A stretch of 64,000 nucleotides of DNA from Byssochlamys sp. IMV 00236 (GCA_001931875.2 MSJH02000137.1:294212-358211), one strand, 5' to 3'. Shown: positions 35,199 to 46,968, counted from the first letter of the stretch. Notes: generated by a model from the sequence alone, not told the origin. Translations and numbers: made by a program.

Positions 35199-36803
35199 TT
35201 AATGCATTGCACGTTTCCAGAACTTCCATCCTTCGCGCTTCTCCTGTCTGCCCCCGACACCGACCAATTTCTCAATACCTTCGGCTCCCACGGCATTCTC
35301 GAACTTTTGCTGGTCGATTTCCTCGCCGCCATCCTCGTCACTGCCATTTCGAAGAACTGCTGGCCAAAGTACGCCAACTCCATCCCCACCCAGCGTTGCC
35401 TCGTAACGTTCGAAGCCTTCCTCGTCGAGCTGCTGCTCTAGGCCACGTAGAGTCTCTTCCTTCGCGTCTCGACGGAGGAGCGTAATGGCACAACCACCTC
35501 CTCCAGCACCGGTGAGCTTAGTCCAACCGATGTTGGTGTAATCGACCAATTCCCTTATCCGCTCGAGACGGGGGTGGGACACACCCAAAGAGACGAGGAG
35601 GCCGTGGTTAATGCGGAAAAGAGCACCAAGGTGCTCGAGAGTCTCATCTGATGAGCCGTCATAATCAGGAGAACGCATAAGCTCATGCGCTGAGGTCGTG
35701 ACTTGGTCAATGCTATTCAGCATCGACTCTGTCACGACCGGGTGGGCCTTCTTGAGCGCTCCGACCTTGGCCACCTCCACGGCCGTCGACCGTGGCTGTT
35801 TTGTATTCACCAAGAGGAGAGGAACTTCTGGGAAGTTTGGCACCGGGATAACGGACGGCGGCTTGGAGTAGTCGCCCCTTCTGAAGACGACAGCCTTACC
35901 GCCAGCAGAGACCGTGTTATCGACACCACTAGGATTTCCATGGATACACATTTCCCCGACAAAGGCCCATCGGTTGATACGCTCAATCTGTACCTCCGCC
36001 TCATCTGGAGGCTGATCGGGGTGTGGCCCAGCCAGCGTTCGGATCTGAAGCAACAATGCGGCACTCCAACACACGCAGACACTGGCGCTGCTGCCTAGAC
36101 CTGCCCCTGTAGGAATTGTGGATCGAAGAGTGTAGATGGCGCCCGGTGTCTGGGGGGAGCCCAGGGAGAGGAAGAGGTAGAGGAAGGCTCGTGCGGAATT
36201 CTGCTGGATCCTTCGCACATCGTCAGGCTTATCTGCTGAGACGTCCACGATATGCGGTTGGATTGCCTCGAGGAGTTCGGGGTCTAGGGAGGTGACGAGG
36301 TCGTAATAGAACTTCTTTTTGGAAGGGTGATGGAAGAGCTCCCATGGCAGCTCGTCAATATTCCATGTGTGATCCAAGCCAATGTCTCTGAAATTCAGCG
36401 TAAGGGTGCGCTGCGACTTGGAGAGTGTTGTGACAAGTAGGTAGGATCGCAGCGAAATGGCCGCTGCCATTGCTGCCTTTCCATGCACGACGGCGTGTTC
36501 CCCATAGACAATGACCTTCCCTGGTGCTGAAACCATAAAGGCCGGCGCCATTGGTGAGGAAGCCTTCCTCCTCATATTCTTCTTTGTGTAAGCACCATTT
36601 GCTGCCTTGGATGATGGGCTTGCATTTGGAGAAGTCAGATCGCCGTCTGAACTCTCGCAGCTGCTGTCGTGGTAAATGCCATTGACGGCTCCCGACCGCA
36701 CAGGCGAGCCGTTCTCTGTGTCGCCCACCATTGTCTTGAGCTTCTGAGGTCCGTTGGAAAGTGTCGTGCTACCGTTGGCCTTGTGTCCATAACCGTTCTC
36801 CAT
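35199..36803 (-). CDS. ERG12: Mevalonate kinase
   Basis: GHMP-family kinase phosphorylating mevalonate to 5-phosphomevalonate, an early step to ergosterol, dolichol, ubiquinone and prenyl donors. It is intronless, 534 aa. The N-terminal about 80 residues are low-complexity (Ser/Asn/Gly), an extension relative to the roughly 440-aa yeast enzyme. The domain then opens with FMVSAPGKVIVYGEHAVVHG (motif 1). The ATP-binding motif 2 is PTGAGLGSSASVCVCWSAAL, HGNPSGVDNTVSAGGKAV holds the catalytic region, and KLTGAGGGGCAITLL is motif 3. A first methionine inside the domain start (AFMVSAPG) is not a better start. The 3' end converges on the Zn2Cys6 gene. Confidence 0.95.
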   Translation of the reverse strand: MENGYGHKANGSTTLSNGPQKLKTMVGDTENGSPVRSGAVNGIYHDSSCESSDGDLTSPNASPSSKAANGAYTKKNMRRKASSPMAPAFMVSAPGKVIVYGEHAVVHGKAAMAAAISLRSYLLVTTLSKSQRTLTLNFRDIGLDHTWNIDELPWELFHHPSKKKFYYDLVTSLDPELLEAIQPHIVDVSADKPDDVRRIQQNSARAFLYLFLSLGSPQTPGAIYTLRSTIPTGAGLGSSASVCVCWSAALLLQIRTLAGPHPDQPPDEAEVQIERINRWAFVGEMCIHGNPSGVDNTVSAGGKAVVFRRGDYSKPPSVIPVPNFPEVPLLLVNTKQPRSTAVEVAKVGALKKAHPVVTESMLNSIDQVTTSAHELMRSPDYDGSSDETLEHLGALFRINHGLLVSLGVSHPRLERIRELVDYTNIGWTKLTGAGGGGCAITLLRRDAKEETLRGLEQQLDEEGFERYEATLGGDGVGVLWPAVLRNGSDEDGGEEIDQQKFENAVGAEGIEKLVGVGGRQEKREGWKFWKRAMH

Positions 36804-37631
36804 CGTGGGATGTCGAATTCGTCTGCCTGCGTCAAGGGAAAAAGAATGCGATGCGCGTTTCGTGTGGGCGAGGGCTATCGAGTCGAAACCGTAGGCATGA
36901 CGATGCTCCGCTGGAATCCGCGCGGACTGGAAGAAGATAAGATGATATTGGAAGAGGCGAGACTCCCTTTTTGTCTGACTTGTTGCTCAGGATCCCAATC
37001 GCAAACAGGCCGTTACACACCCTTTTGGGGGCGAACGTCAGCGACTAATTGACTTAGGGGTCAGTTGGACTAGTTTAGCGCCCAGTTTAGCCTGAAGGCT
37101 TCGGCCCCCAGCGTCCCTATGTTTATGATTATTATTGAACGTTCCACCAGGCATACGATTACTCCTCCCTGTTGCTTATTGTTACTACGCGCTGCCATTG
37201 GAGAGAGAGCCTCATCCTACTCAGCTGGGAATCCAGAACGCCTCGTCACAGTAAGCACAGACGCTGACGCACTTGGGGGCGTAATTGGTGGCCATACAAC
37301 CATTTAGTTTGGGGTCTTTTTCCTACGTTGAAATCCTTGCTCTATTCACGGCCGTTCCCTAATGTTGTTCAGAGCTGTGTGATGATTCTTAAGTCCTTGT
37401 ATGACATTTGTGTATTCTGGAGCAACGATAAAACTAAGGAATAAGTGTACTAGTTTGAGGCCACTCCAACCGTCGATTAAAGTACATACATTAGGCCACG
37501 ATAAACTATAAGAATGGTGGATACTCTGTCCTAATCGGATCCTTGCAAAGAACAAACCGACCCAGGGACTACTAGAGATGGAATCGTAAAATACAGTAAC
37601 AGCACCCCTTCACTTCCCCTTACAAAATCCA
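36804..37631. other. ERG12 promoter and HNH gene 3' flank
   Basis: About 830 bp. No convincing ORF. Contains AGCGCCCAGTTTAG-type GC patches near 37077. No sterol-response element could be identified with confidence. Confidence 0.5.
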
Positions 37632-38899
37632 CTAAGACACAGTTTGAACACTACCTTGCCACGAGTTGATCTGATTGTTTGCCCAGTATGTGTCTTCCTG
37701 AACAAAGCGATCCATATCGGTCGAATCCTCCAGCTCATCTTCCATATAGATGTAGTCGGGCGCAGCGTCGTTGTCAGGATCAAAATGGTCGAATGCGGCT
37801 TCAGCGCCTCCGGTTAGGGCGGAAAGGCGGTGTAATACCCATTGCATTTCCAGTAGCTCTTTGCTGGGCAAAGGTCTCTTATGAGGATCATCAGTCCGCA
37901 AAGTAATGATGTCCCCGGAACAGATCTCCCTCCTCGTTTTATGGTTGAAGAGCCCAATGTTGTTGGCCGGCGCTTCATTGCTGGGCAATTGCGGGGGGGT
38001 AGTAAGAGCAGTAGAAGGCAAGCGGCGGTACTGACGCAGCCAAAAAAGCTGCACATCCATACTCTTACCATCTTCTGATACGTCCAACGGCTTTAGCGCG
38101 AAGACAGCGTTCGTCCAGAATGCATGGGCATTCGGGCATAATGTCACCACGTTTTCCACAATTTCAGTGGAATTCTCGGTAAAGATGGCGTTCTTCCATG
38201 TATCAATCTTCTCCTGACTCCAGAACGTGCTCAAATGCTTCCAAAACAAGCCGTCCTCGGGAATGGTATTCATAGAGTATGGGTAAATGTGGGCGACTTC
38301 CACATACTTTCCGATCTGTGTCAGGACACATGCCTGATCATCGCGTTGTAGACACTAAACAATCTCTATTAGTAGTTGAAAGCATTGTTTGGGTAATATC
38401 AAGACTTACTAATTTTTTTACACGTTCTGACCGAGGGAGATTTGTTCCTGAGGAAGTTGACGCCGTAGACCCAGAGGATCTTATTGGAAGCAGGTCTTCG
38501 GGCTCGCCGGTTTCTTGTAGTGAGGCCACACGATGATGCGTAGGGGAAGTGGGAGGATTGACCCTTGGGCTGTTTCTTCCAGACCGATCTTTTTTGTTCT
38601 TAACCCGTTGGTTCCCTGGCACATACAATTAGCTCCAGTATCAAACTTTGGATAGACGGAAACATACAGGGTTTGAGGACGAAATCTGTGAGTGGATCTG
38701 TATCGAACATTGTCGAGACACGAGGATAGTCTTTCAGAAGGCTGATGAGATATTCGAGTTCACTCAGATCCGCTAACCATAGCGCAGCCCACTGAGTTGA
38801 AGGTAACATGTAAGTCTCTCCAGGACGAGCTAAGAGAGTGTTAAGTTCTGTGATGAGTCTTATACGGTCACCATCTCGGAATTCAGCGTCCGAAGCCAT
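37632..38899 (-). CDS. HNH_2-type endonuclease-domain protein
   Basis: Member of the fungal group with an HNH_2-like nuclease fold, function unknown. Three exons (38899-38668, 38615-38410, 38354-37632; introns 52 and 55 nt) give 386 aa. Residues 1-77 are helical. About 78-146 is a basic, Ser/Pro-rich linker with NQRVKNKKDR. The HNH core begins at residue 147: DDQACVLTQIGKYVEVAHIY with His168 as the expected catalytic histidine, then VVTLCPNAHAFW supplying the Asn and second His. Downstream, LFNHKTRREICSGDIITL and MQWVLHRLSALTGGAEAAFD follow the usual arrangement, and the C-terminus is acidic. An alternative start lies 11 codons upstream (38932). The 5' flank is a GGATGAA minisatellite followed by a transposon relic, an accessory-type setting. 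Cellular role and substrate unknown. Confidence 0.82.
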
Positions 38900-39040
38900 G
38901 ATGATAGAGATTGAGACCTGGGCAGAACCCACTTAATGCTTCCAGGTTTTGAACTGAACAAGGGACTAGCACAGGCTCTTGATAAGTCAGGTGGAGAAAT
39001 AACGGCAAAATAAACGTGGATGGTAGAAGATGGAGATAGA

Positions 39041-39236
39041 TGATGGATGATGAAGGTGGATGAAGGTGGATAAAGGTGGATGAAGGTGGATGATGAAGGT
39101 GGATAAAGGCAGGATGAAGGCTGAACGAAAGCTGGATGAAGGCAGGATGAAGGCTGAACGAAGGCAGGATGAAGGCTGAACGAAAGCTGGATGAGGCTGG
39201 ATGAAGGCTGGATGATGAGTGGATAAACACTGGATA
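39041..39236. repeat. GGATGAA-based minisatellite upstream of the HNH gene
   Basis: Imperfect tandem array of short units (GGATGAAGGT, GGATAAAGGT, GGATGAAGGCTGAACGAA). In the middle, a higher-order unit of about 33 bp alternates GGCAGGATGAAGG with CTGAACGAAAGCTGG. The array starts about 140 bp upstream of the HNH ATG, in its promoter or 5' UTR. The ORFs in this array on the minus strand (up to 139 codons of Ser/Pro/His/Leu repeats) are products of the repeat, not genes. Confidence 0.85.
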
Positions 39237-39510
39237 AGGAGTGGATAAACAACTTGATGATGAGTGAAGGATGAAGCAATTTAGTGGCGCTGATCTGACT
39301 AGTCCCTGGTCAGGATAGTTTACGTGAAGCGAAGAAGCTTATATAGCTACAGTGGGATGCATCGGCAAGCGCTAGTACTATGGTAGAGTACGTAGCGAGA
39401 TTGCCTAACCCCAATAGGAAGGTCATATAACCCTGGAGCCCTGGAGCACTAACAGTCTAACCTTATTATTATATTATTCTCCTAAAGCTGTTTAATTATT
39501 CCATTAAATT

Positions 39511-39650
39511 ATGGGCCCTAAGGCAAAGATCTCAAGCCCCAGCTACGCTCTAGGCTCTATAAGCTTAAGAATATGTATATGCTGGAGCTACTCAAAAATC
39601 CAAGCTAAATATCCGGAGCTTCCTTTAGGGACTATTAAATCTACTTCTCA
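39511..39650 (+). mobile_element. Degenerate Tc1/mariner-like transposase 5' fragment
   Basis: The reading frame begins MGPKAKISSPSYALG and contains WSYSKIQAKYPELPLGTIKS. This resembles the N-terminal helix-turn-helix of fungal Tc1/mariner-type transposases. The frame then degenerates, with no DDE domain. The surrounding 39430-39740 is AT-rich with many TA/TTA steps, suggesting decay (possibly RIP). Terminal inverted repeats were not identified. Confidence 0.45.
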
Positions 39651-40062
39651 ACGTTGCCACCTGTTACCGTCTAACCATGTCACACGTACGATAGAATTAG
39701 CTAACCTTCTCTTCCCCTCGCTTTCGCTGGTATAATCATTTCAATGGTTTTACCATGCTCCATCTGCAAACACCATAAACCAGATAGAATTTCACAATGT
39801 ACACACAATTGGCGCTATATATATACAGACATTGCTATCCAAAAGTGGTAGATCTATAGGAAGGAAGTACTCGCTAATCCAAGAACGTAGCACTGATATC
39901 ATGTCGTGTCTATAAATCATCAGGAACGCTAATAAGCCAGTTCTTCTTGTTTCCAAAACATCCAAATGATGCTCTCAGAACTGTGCGGGCGGCGTATTTG
40001 CTAGGCAGAACGTATGGTAAAATGACAAGACAAGAAAAGCAAAGAAACGGTCATATCTATCC

Positions 40063-43000
40063 TTATAAGTTCATCGTGACGGTCATGCTATTGCTGTGTA
40101 CCAGCAGACAGGGCGGTAGTCCTTGCCACAGGATTTCCATGTCGCTGAGATATGACTGACAGGCAGCTTCATCACGTCGCGTACCTTCGACGGGAGAGGG
40201 AAGAGTACTGAATATCACTGCCGTTTCGTGACTGTGCATGGCCATCAGTTCGTTGAGGATCAAATGCTGTGCCCGGCAGGGCAGGTCATTGAAAGAGAGC
40301 GCCATAGAGGCTTGAGATGGGAAACCAGAGGCAGGCCCGCCGCTTGCTGGAGTAGGAGTAGGAGAAGGCGACGGATGAGCGTATATAGATTCATGTACAT
40401 GGGGCGTAAAATCCCGGCCCGGACGAGGTGGCGATCCGCTCGCGAACATGATGGAAGGACCGGGGCCTTCATCAGGATTGACCTTGGTTTCCGGAATTGG
40501 GGCTGATGTGAATCGGTTGCTGGATGCAGTACGCGGAATCGGGTTTCTGGTGGGCGTTTGCTGCTCACTCGTATTCGTAGCCGTGATCATTGGCGGTGTT
40601 CGTTGACCGGCTTGGTTCTTAGAACTGCCAGCAGCTTCGCCTGACCCGAGAGTGACATCCGCACTCTTTGAACGCCTCAGGGTACCCGGGGTAGGCGGTC
40701 CAGCTGGGGTCTTAGAACCTGGGGAGACGCTGCCTTCTGCCTCACTCTCTTCGCCCGGATCACTCACGTAGGGTTCGAAATCGCTCTCTTCGCTGTCCGA
40801 TGTTTCCGAGCTGCTTTCCGCATGGGCGTCGACGAATGAGTCTAGCAGGCGGTGCGTCTGCATACCCATGCTAACCCCAAGACCGCCAAAACTTGAGATC
40901 GAACGTCGCCTCTTGGAAGACTCGATCAGCCTTCTGATGCCTTCGAAGCGCTGAGTCGGCTTGTGCCGTCCTTCCAGAAATGAAGTATTGGGCATTTGAC
41001 CCAGCAGCTTGGATATCTTGTTCAGTTTACTTTGAGACCGAAGGTCCTGAGATCCCTTGCGAAGGTTCTGAAGTCCGCGCCACCAGGCCTCATCTTTCAG
41101 AGCAGAGTCGACCTTATCCACAGCCTCGGCCATTCTCGGTGATGTATCGCCATTTACAATGACCTGATACGTCTTCACGTCACCACTAGCAAGCCAGAAA
41201 ACAAGGACTTCGGCCTCGATCCGCAACTTCTCGAGCAATGTTTCCACTCGGCCACGTTCTTCATCCACATCGGTCTCATACTCGACAAAGACTGCGACGC
41301 GCAGTTTGTAGCTTTTCTTCCACGACGGGACGGTGTTAAGGATGCAACCCAATTGAAGGATGAGAGTATAGGTGTCGAAATTGGTAGTAAGGACATTCTG
41401 CTTGCTTTCTCTGTCTGCAGCCAGCTCAGCAGACATCTGAATTGGCCAAAGATCGATGTATTTCTTGGTGCTCTGTCCAGTGGCATTCGGCAGCTCGAGT
41501 TCTTCGAAGCCTTTCGCGACTGCTACATTGATGCGAAGCTTGAACAGAAGATCCTCCAGAATGGTCATGTAGCTCTGTTCACTGATCGGGTTGGCCTGTT
41601 TGGTCTGTTGGGAATGGTCGCCAGTTCTATGAGAGGCGGAAGACTGTCTCCGTAAAGTCGTAGGGGTTGTGACAATTTCAACAGGGGACTTCTCCTTGCG
41701 ATATTGGTCGATGACAACTATGTTCGGTCTCATCCCGCCCAGACCGGAGTTCAAGACGATATTTCTCACTCCCCACTCCGCACTTGGAGACACTGAAATG
41801 TTGATAAAAGCCTTGACCTTCGAGTACTCAATAAACTTTGTCCATGCACTTTGTTGCCGGCGAGCTTCGAGGACAGAGTTTTCAAAGTCGTCCGTCACGA
41901 TAACGTGACCGAGGACAAACAAAGCACCCTTCTTCAACGCATTGCAGAAGTGAATCATCTTATACTGGGTATCATAGTCGTTCACAAACAAAAGGATCTG
42001 CGGTCGCCAGAACTTGACGTGCTCCTGTTTCAGACGCAGCAGGTATTTTCGGACCTGATGATAGATCAAACTCTGACTCACATCACCCCACGATTTCGGA
42101 GGAGATGTGTAGTGTATCATCAAAAAGAGGATGACCAGGATGCCAACACAACCAGTTGCATACAGACCGTCCACGAAGAACATACAGATCCCGCTAAGTA
42201 AGGTTCCGGCGGCGGCTGTGTACCAGTTGAAGTAGTGGAAAGAGGGCCTGAAATTCGGTGCGGAGCTGATCTTTAACAGGAAACATGCGAGATTTGTCCC
42301 CAAAAATGTCATAAGGTAAGTCATCGTTATGAACGATGCGATTTTATTGATGTCCAGCAACATCGAGAGCTGGGTGACAATCAAGGTCAGAAAAATCGCA
42401 TACGTAGGCTCGTCAGTTTTCTTACTCCCCTGGCCAAAGATCGAGAGACCAGGTACCAATCTGTCCCGAGCAATCGCTTGTAAAAGCTTCGCTGAACCGA
42501 TCACTCCCATCAAGGAAGAGAAGAAACTTGTCGCAAATTCTCCGAGCAGGACAATGCCACTGGAAATATTCGTCTAGAGCCTTTCCTTCAGTGAACGCCC
42601 CCGTGTGCCAATGTGGCGTGAAGACTTACCACTTGAATAATATTGACATTATTGTAGAAGGACTGTCTGGTAATAGAAGCCGCCATGGAGACAATAACGA
42701 GAGTATAAGTGACGAACGTCAGGGCAAGACCAGAGAGGGTGCCTTTAGGGATCGATTTGCTTGGGTTCTTGAGATCTCCGGACATACTTGCGCCTCTATT
42801 AAATGTCAGCTTGTGTATCTTCTGGCATGAGGTGAACAATACACATACGCGAAGATCCCTCCAGTAGCCGGGAACAAGATCCCAAAAAGGTCCTGAAAGT
42901 TTTCACGCCCGCGAAGCTGGCTGCCAGCCGCTCCTTTCGTGAGTCTCGGCTTCAAATTCTCAATGAATGTCCGCATTCGGAAGCCAGTGAACTCGACTCC

Positions 43001-44003
43001 CAGCTGCGGGGCATAAAAAGGCTTCATTACCAGTGCAGAAACCGGGATGCTCAGAGTAGAGATCAGGAGGATGACAAGCAGTGCGTTGCTCGCCCTCGAG
43101 AAAATAGAGCTGCCAGCGAGACAGATCGCCGTGCAGAGAACCATGACAATAGTTCCCCAAAGGTACTGCCACCAGAACCCTTCTTGGAGGAAGTTGGCCC
43201 ATGTACCAGACACTGTGCCAAAGTTCTCAACAAAACAGTCGATCAAACCGACCGCGTTCATACCGGTGTTAAAAACAAACCCCAGATAAAAAACTATTCC
43301 GATCGAACCACCAAATTCCGGCCCTAGTGACCGGGATATCAGATAATAGGCACCTCCACCACGGACTGTCCCGTTCGTTGCAATGGCGGAAATCGACATG
43401 GTGGTCACCAGATTGATCATATAAGAAGCAATAAGCATGCCTGAGATCCGTTAGCATACTACATGATATAGTAGAATGCAAGCACGTACCCAGCATGCCA
43501 ATGACACCGCTCTGTCCCAGAATGAATCCGAAACGAAGGAACATAAGAATACTGAGAACATTGAGGGTGGTAGGAACGAAGACCCCCGAGAATGTCCCAA
43601 GTTTGTTCGAATTGTCCGTATGAACTGGGTGATGTCTGTGTGTGCTTGTATCTCTCTTGTCCACGTCTATCGCCACCGAGCTCCCATGAAATAGCTGCGT
43701 ATCGGGAATATCTTGTCTTCCATGACGCTGCTTTCTATCGCGCGAGGGAAACAGCTTCCCAAACCACCTCCCTGCCTGATTATGTTCCCGAGGCTCAGGC
43801 TGCGATCCGGATGTGAGCGGCTCATATGGACTGGGCGTTGGGCTCGACTGGCCATTTGATGGACGGAGACTGTCCGCTGCAGAGGCATCGAAGAATTCGT
43901 CTGGAGCCAGTCTGGAATCGTCTTCCGCCGCGGTGCGCGTGGAAAACTTTGGCCGTCCTCGCAAGGACGGCCTCGAAGCACCCGAAGCTCCTCCCGCTGT
44001 CAT
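40063..44003 (-). CDS. VHC1: Cation-chloride cotransporter, vacuolar (Vhc1-like)
   Basis: SLC12/CCC-family electroneutral K+/Cl- symporter. The yeast homologue Vhc1 sits in the vacuolar membrane. Four exons (44003-43490, 43440-42849, 42795-42630, 42573-40063) give 1260 aa. Residues 1-140 are cytosolic and Ser/Pro-rich. The membrane domain starts GTFSGVFVPTTLNVLSILMF, continues SAIATNGTVRGGGAYYLISR, and carries GASMSGDLKNPSKSIPKGTL, whose start is created by splicing (intron 42796-42848). About 12 helices are recognisable to about residue 600, then WRPQILLFVNDYDTQYKMIH opens the long cytosolic SLC12 C-terminal domain. This domain contains a phospho-type Ser/Glu/Asp-rich stretch (SSETSDSEESDFEPYVSDPG) and ends in a Pro/Thr-rich disordered tail. 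Divergent with AVT3, another vacuolar transporter. Confidence 0.93.
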
Positions 44004-44654
44004 CTTTAGATCCGATTACCTCCTATTCCCAGATGTATAGCATGGTCAACAAATATATCAGAGGGGTTTTTTGTTCGATTAGCGGTCTCAGATGGTCGGG
44101 CCCCTGGGAGAGTGGAGCCCTCGTTTGTTTGAAGTTCGCCCAATGTTAGAGGCAATACGGAGAGCCTGCACTAGGGCAGAATGGTATATAACTAAAAGTG
44201 GTCCTCGATAAGAATTGCCTTGTCAATAATGTCTAAAGAATTTGGTCTTGTTGTTCCTGCAAATCTAGCCTATGGTTATGACCTCACAGCGCAGGCACGA
44301 GCAAACAGAGCAAACAGTCTGCCTTCCCGATTATCACAACGTGCTGCGGATTGTCTCCGATAACATAATTGGGGGTTCTGGAAAGACAGGGCATTTTGGA
44401 AGTCTTAGAAGGAGCTACATCGCTCCACGACAAACTCGCTGTTGGGATCATCGATCAACTGAATTCCCGATTCATTGGCACTCGATAACGATAACAGGAC
44501 GCTACTAGCTAGCTGGCTGTCGGACTCCACCGCCAGTGTTGCTGGACCAGCTGAACACTCAGACCAAGTCACGTCCTGTGTTGATCCCATACCTTCACTT
44601 CTCTATGAATCCCTGAATCTACCCTCGCACAGCCACAGCAAGCAAATCAACACG
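44004..44654. other. Divergent promoter region, VHC1 / AVT3
   Basis: About 650 bp between start codons of two divergent vacuolar-transporter genes. No ORF starts with ATG in a convincing way; the frame upstream of AVT3 begins with TTG. Confidence 0.6.
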
Positions 44655-46968
44655 ATGGCAGATAATGGAGAAGGCCCGTCCTCTTTGACGGCCCAACCGC
44701 TGCGGATATCGCGCTCACCTGGGCGTTCTCCAGCTCGTTCACCTCACTCTGCGTCTCCAACAGCTGATCCTGTGACACGACAGGCCTCGATCGCACGATT
44801 GGCATCGCCGGTTCCATCCCTGTCGAGTAGCCCAGCCCAAGGATGGCAAGTCCCGGTAGCGAGTCAACGTCCTAATGGCAAGCAGCCAGAGCTGCCGGCC
44901 GTGGAGAACAGAGCGTCTCTCCCTGGACCCGGACAATCAGCTCTCGCATCTGCGTTGCAGAATACTTTGGGCCGTTCACCACCTCAGTTTGGTACGCCTG
45001 GGAGACGTTCAGCATCACCTGCAATGGCACATCAAAGTTCCACTCTTGACAAAGCCCCAAATACGGCATATGGATCATTCGAGACTCGAGCAGGTTCGGA
45101 ATACTCAAGTGCAGCGCCTTACGAGGACCCCGAGGTCGTCAAACGCCATTTGGTACAACCGCAGAAGGTTTCAGAGAGTAGAGGCTCCAGGTCCCCTGAG
45201 GATGACGGGAGGAACGCAGATGATGATGAATTCTCAAGTCTAAAACTTCAAGGTGGTGATATCACGAGACAGGTCTACCGGTGGACGGAGGACGCAGAAG
45301 CCCAAGCTTCTGGATATCGTAGACATGCACGAAGTCGCAGTTTCACTATTGACCGGCCGCAGCCGGAAGATGAAACTATGAACATAAATTCAATCAGAGT
45401 GCCTGGTGGATTTCGAAGAGATTATATTCGACGAACAGTCGGCAGTCCAGCACCTGGGACTCCCCGCAATCCTGACCAGCGGGCCCGGCCCCAGCTGTTT
45501 ACTAGCAGTTTCCTGGAATTTCTTACGCTCTACGGTCACTTTGCTGGAGAAGAACTCGAGGAGGATGATGAAGTCCTCGGCCCCGGCGAGTACTTCTCAT
45601 CAGATGCTTGGGATGAAGAAAGAGAGCCAGGGGAGGATTCTGCCCTGCTTCGTCCGGAGACCCCTGGAAAGAAGAAACGGAAGCACAAAGAACGAGGAGG
45701 TACGGGCAGCAACACAGTGACTGGTGCTGCTTTGCTACTATTAAAATCCTTTGTCGGCACTGGCGTGCTCTTCCTCCCCAGAGCCTTCCTGAACGGAGGC
45801 ATGCTGTTCAGCAGTGTCGTACTGCTGGTTGTCTCGCTGCTGAGCTACTACTGCTTCATTCTGCTGGTGAATACTCGTCTCAAAGTCGATGGCTCTTTTG
45901 GTGACATTGGAGGTGTACTCTATGGCAAGCACATGAGGAGGATCATCCTTGGATCGATTGTGTTGAGTCAGTTAGGTTTCGTCGCCGCATACATCGTCTT
46001 CACTTCCGAGAATCTGCAGGCTTTCATCCTTGCTGTCAGCAAGTGTAAGTCGTTTATCGATATCAAGTATATGGTATTGATGCAATTGATCATCTTCCTA
46101 CCTCTGTCCTTGATCCGCGATATAAGCAAGCTTGGGTTCACTGCGCTGATTGCAGATGCTTTTATCATGCTTGGTCTCATCTACCTCTACTACTACGATG
46201 TCAGCACAATTGTCAGCAATCACGGTGTCGCTGATATTAAGCCTTTCAACCCATCGACATGGACTCTTTTCATCGGTACTGCCATCTTCACGTATGAGGG
46301 AGTTGGTCTCATCATCCCCATCCAGGAGTCGATGAAGCACCCACACAAATTTCCTGCGGTTCTTGCCGCAGTCATGGTAGGCATCACGGTGATATTCCTA
46401 TCGGCCGGAGCTCTTAGCTACGCAGCTTATGGCTCGACAACCAAGACCGTTATTCTGCTCAACCTTCCTCAGGACGACAAGTTTGTCAATGCTGTACAAT
46501 TCCTTTATTCGCTGGCGATCTTGCTCAGTACGCCCCTTCAGCTGTTCCCGGCTATCCGTATCATGGAGAATGAGCTCTTCACTCGAAGTGGCAAGTACAA
46601 CCCCGGCATCAAATGGAAGAAGAACTTTTTCCGCTTCGTTTTGGTCATGTTCTGCGCGCTGGTGGCATGGGGTGGAGCAGATGATCTTGACAAGTTCGTC
46701 TCTCTGGTCGGCAGCTTTGCTTGTGTGCCTTTGGTTTATGTATACCCGGTAAGTTCCCAAGAGATTGGCGTTTGTCTTGAACTGATATCTAACCATTCTG
46801 TAGCCGCTACTGCACCTCAGAGGCTGTGCCGGATCTCGTCGTCAAAAATTCGCCGATATCGCCCTTGCCTGTTTTGGTGTGGTCAGTTGTATCTACACAA
46901 CTAGCCTGACGATTTACAATTGGGTTGGTGGAGAGGTCGCTCACACGCCTGGATACTGCGATTCATGA
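44655..46968 (+). CDS. AVT3: Vacuolar amino-acid transporter, AAAP family (Avt3/Avt4-like)
   Basis: Exports neutral amino acids from the vacuole in yeast homologues. Two exons (44655-46748, 46804-46968; 55-nt intron) give 752 aa. The first about 355 residues are cytosolic, Ser/Pro/Arg-rich and disordered. The transporter domain begins GTGSNTVTGAALLLLKSFVG with TGVLFLPRAFLNGGMLFS, the AAAP opening. About ten or eleven helices follow, including IFTYEGVGLIIPIQESMKHP and the last exon's FADIALACFGVVSCIYTTSL. The protein ends in the short lumenal tail WVGGEVAHTPGYCDS. The start is the first ATG (MADNGEGPSS). The AVT3-versus-AVT4 choice is based on general similarity only. Confidence 0.9.

Larger units (their letters stand above)
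38900..40062. other. Intergenic with minisatellite and transposon relic
   Basis: About 1.16 kb between the HNH start and the VHC1 stop. It is filled by a minisatellite (39041-39236), an AT-rich tract and a Tc1/mariner-like fragment (39511-39650), listed separately. The rest is probably VHC1 3' flank. Confidence 0.6.

Noticed and set aside
30747..38899. Secondary-metabolite or defence cluster around the Zn2Cys6 factor and HNH gene
   Set aside because: No PKS, NRPS, terpene synthase, P450 or partner nuclease/helicase gene is nearby; mevalonate kinase is a primary-metabolism gene here.
38860..39279. Minus-strand ORFs of up to 139 codons with Ser/Pro/His/Leu repeats
   Set aside because: They are translations of the GGATGAA minisatellite; several frames are equally open.
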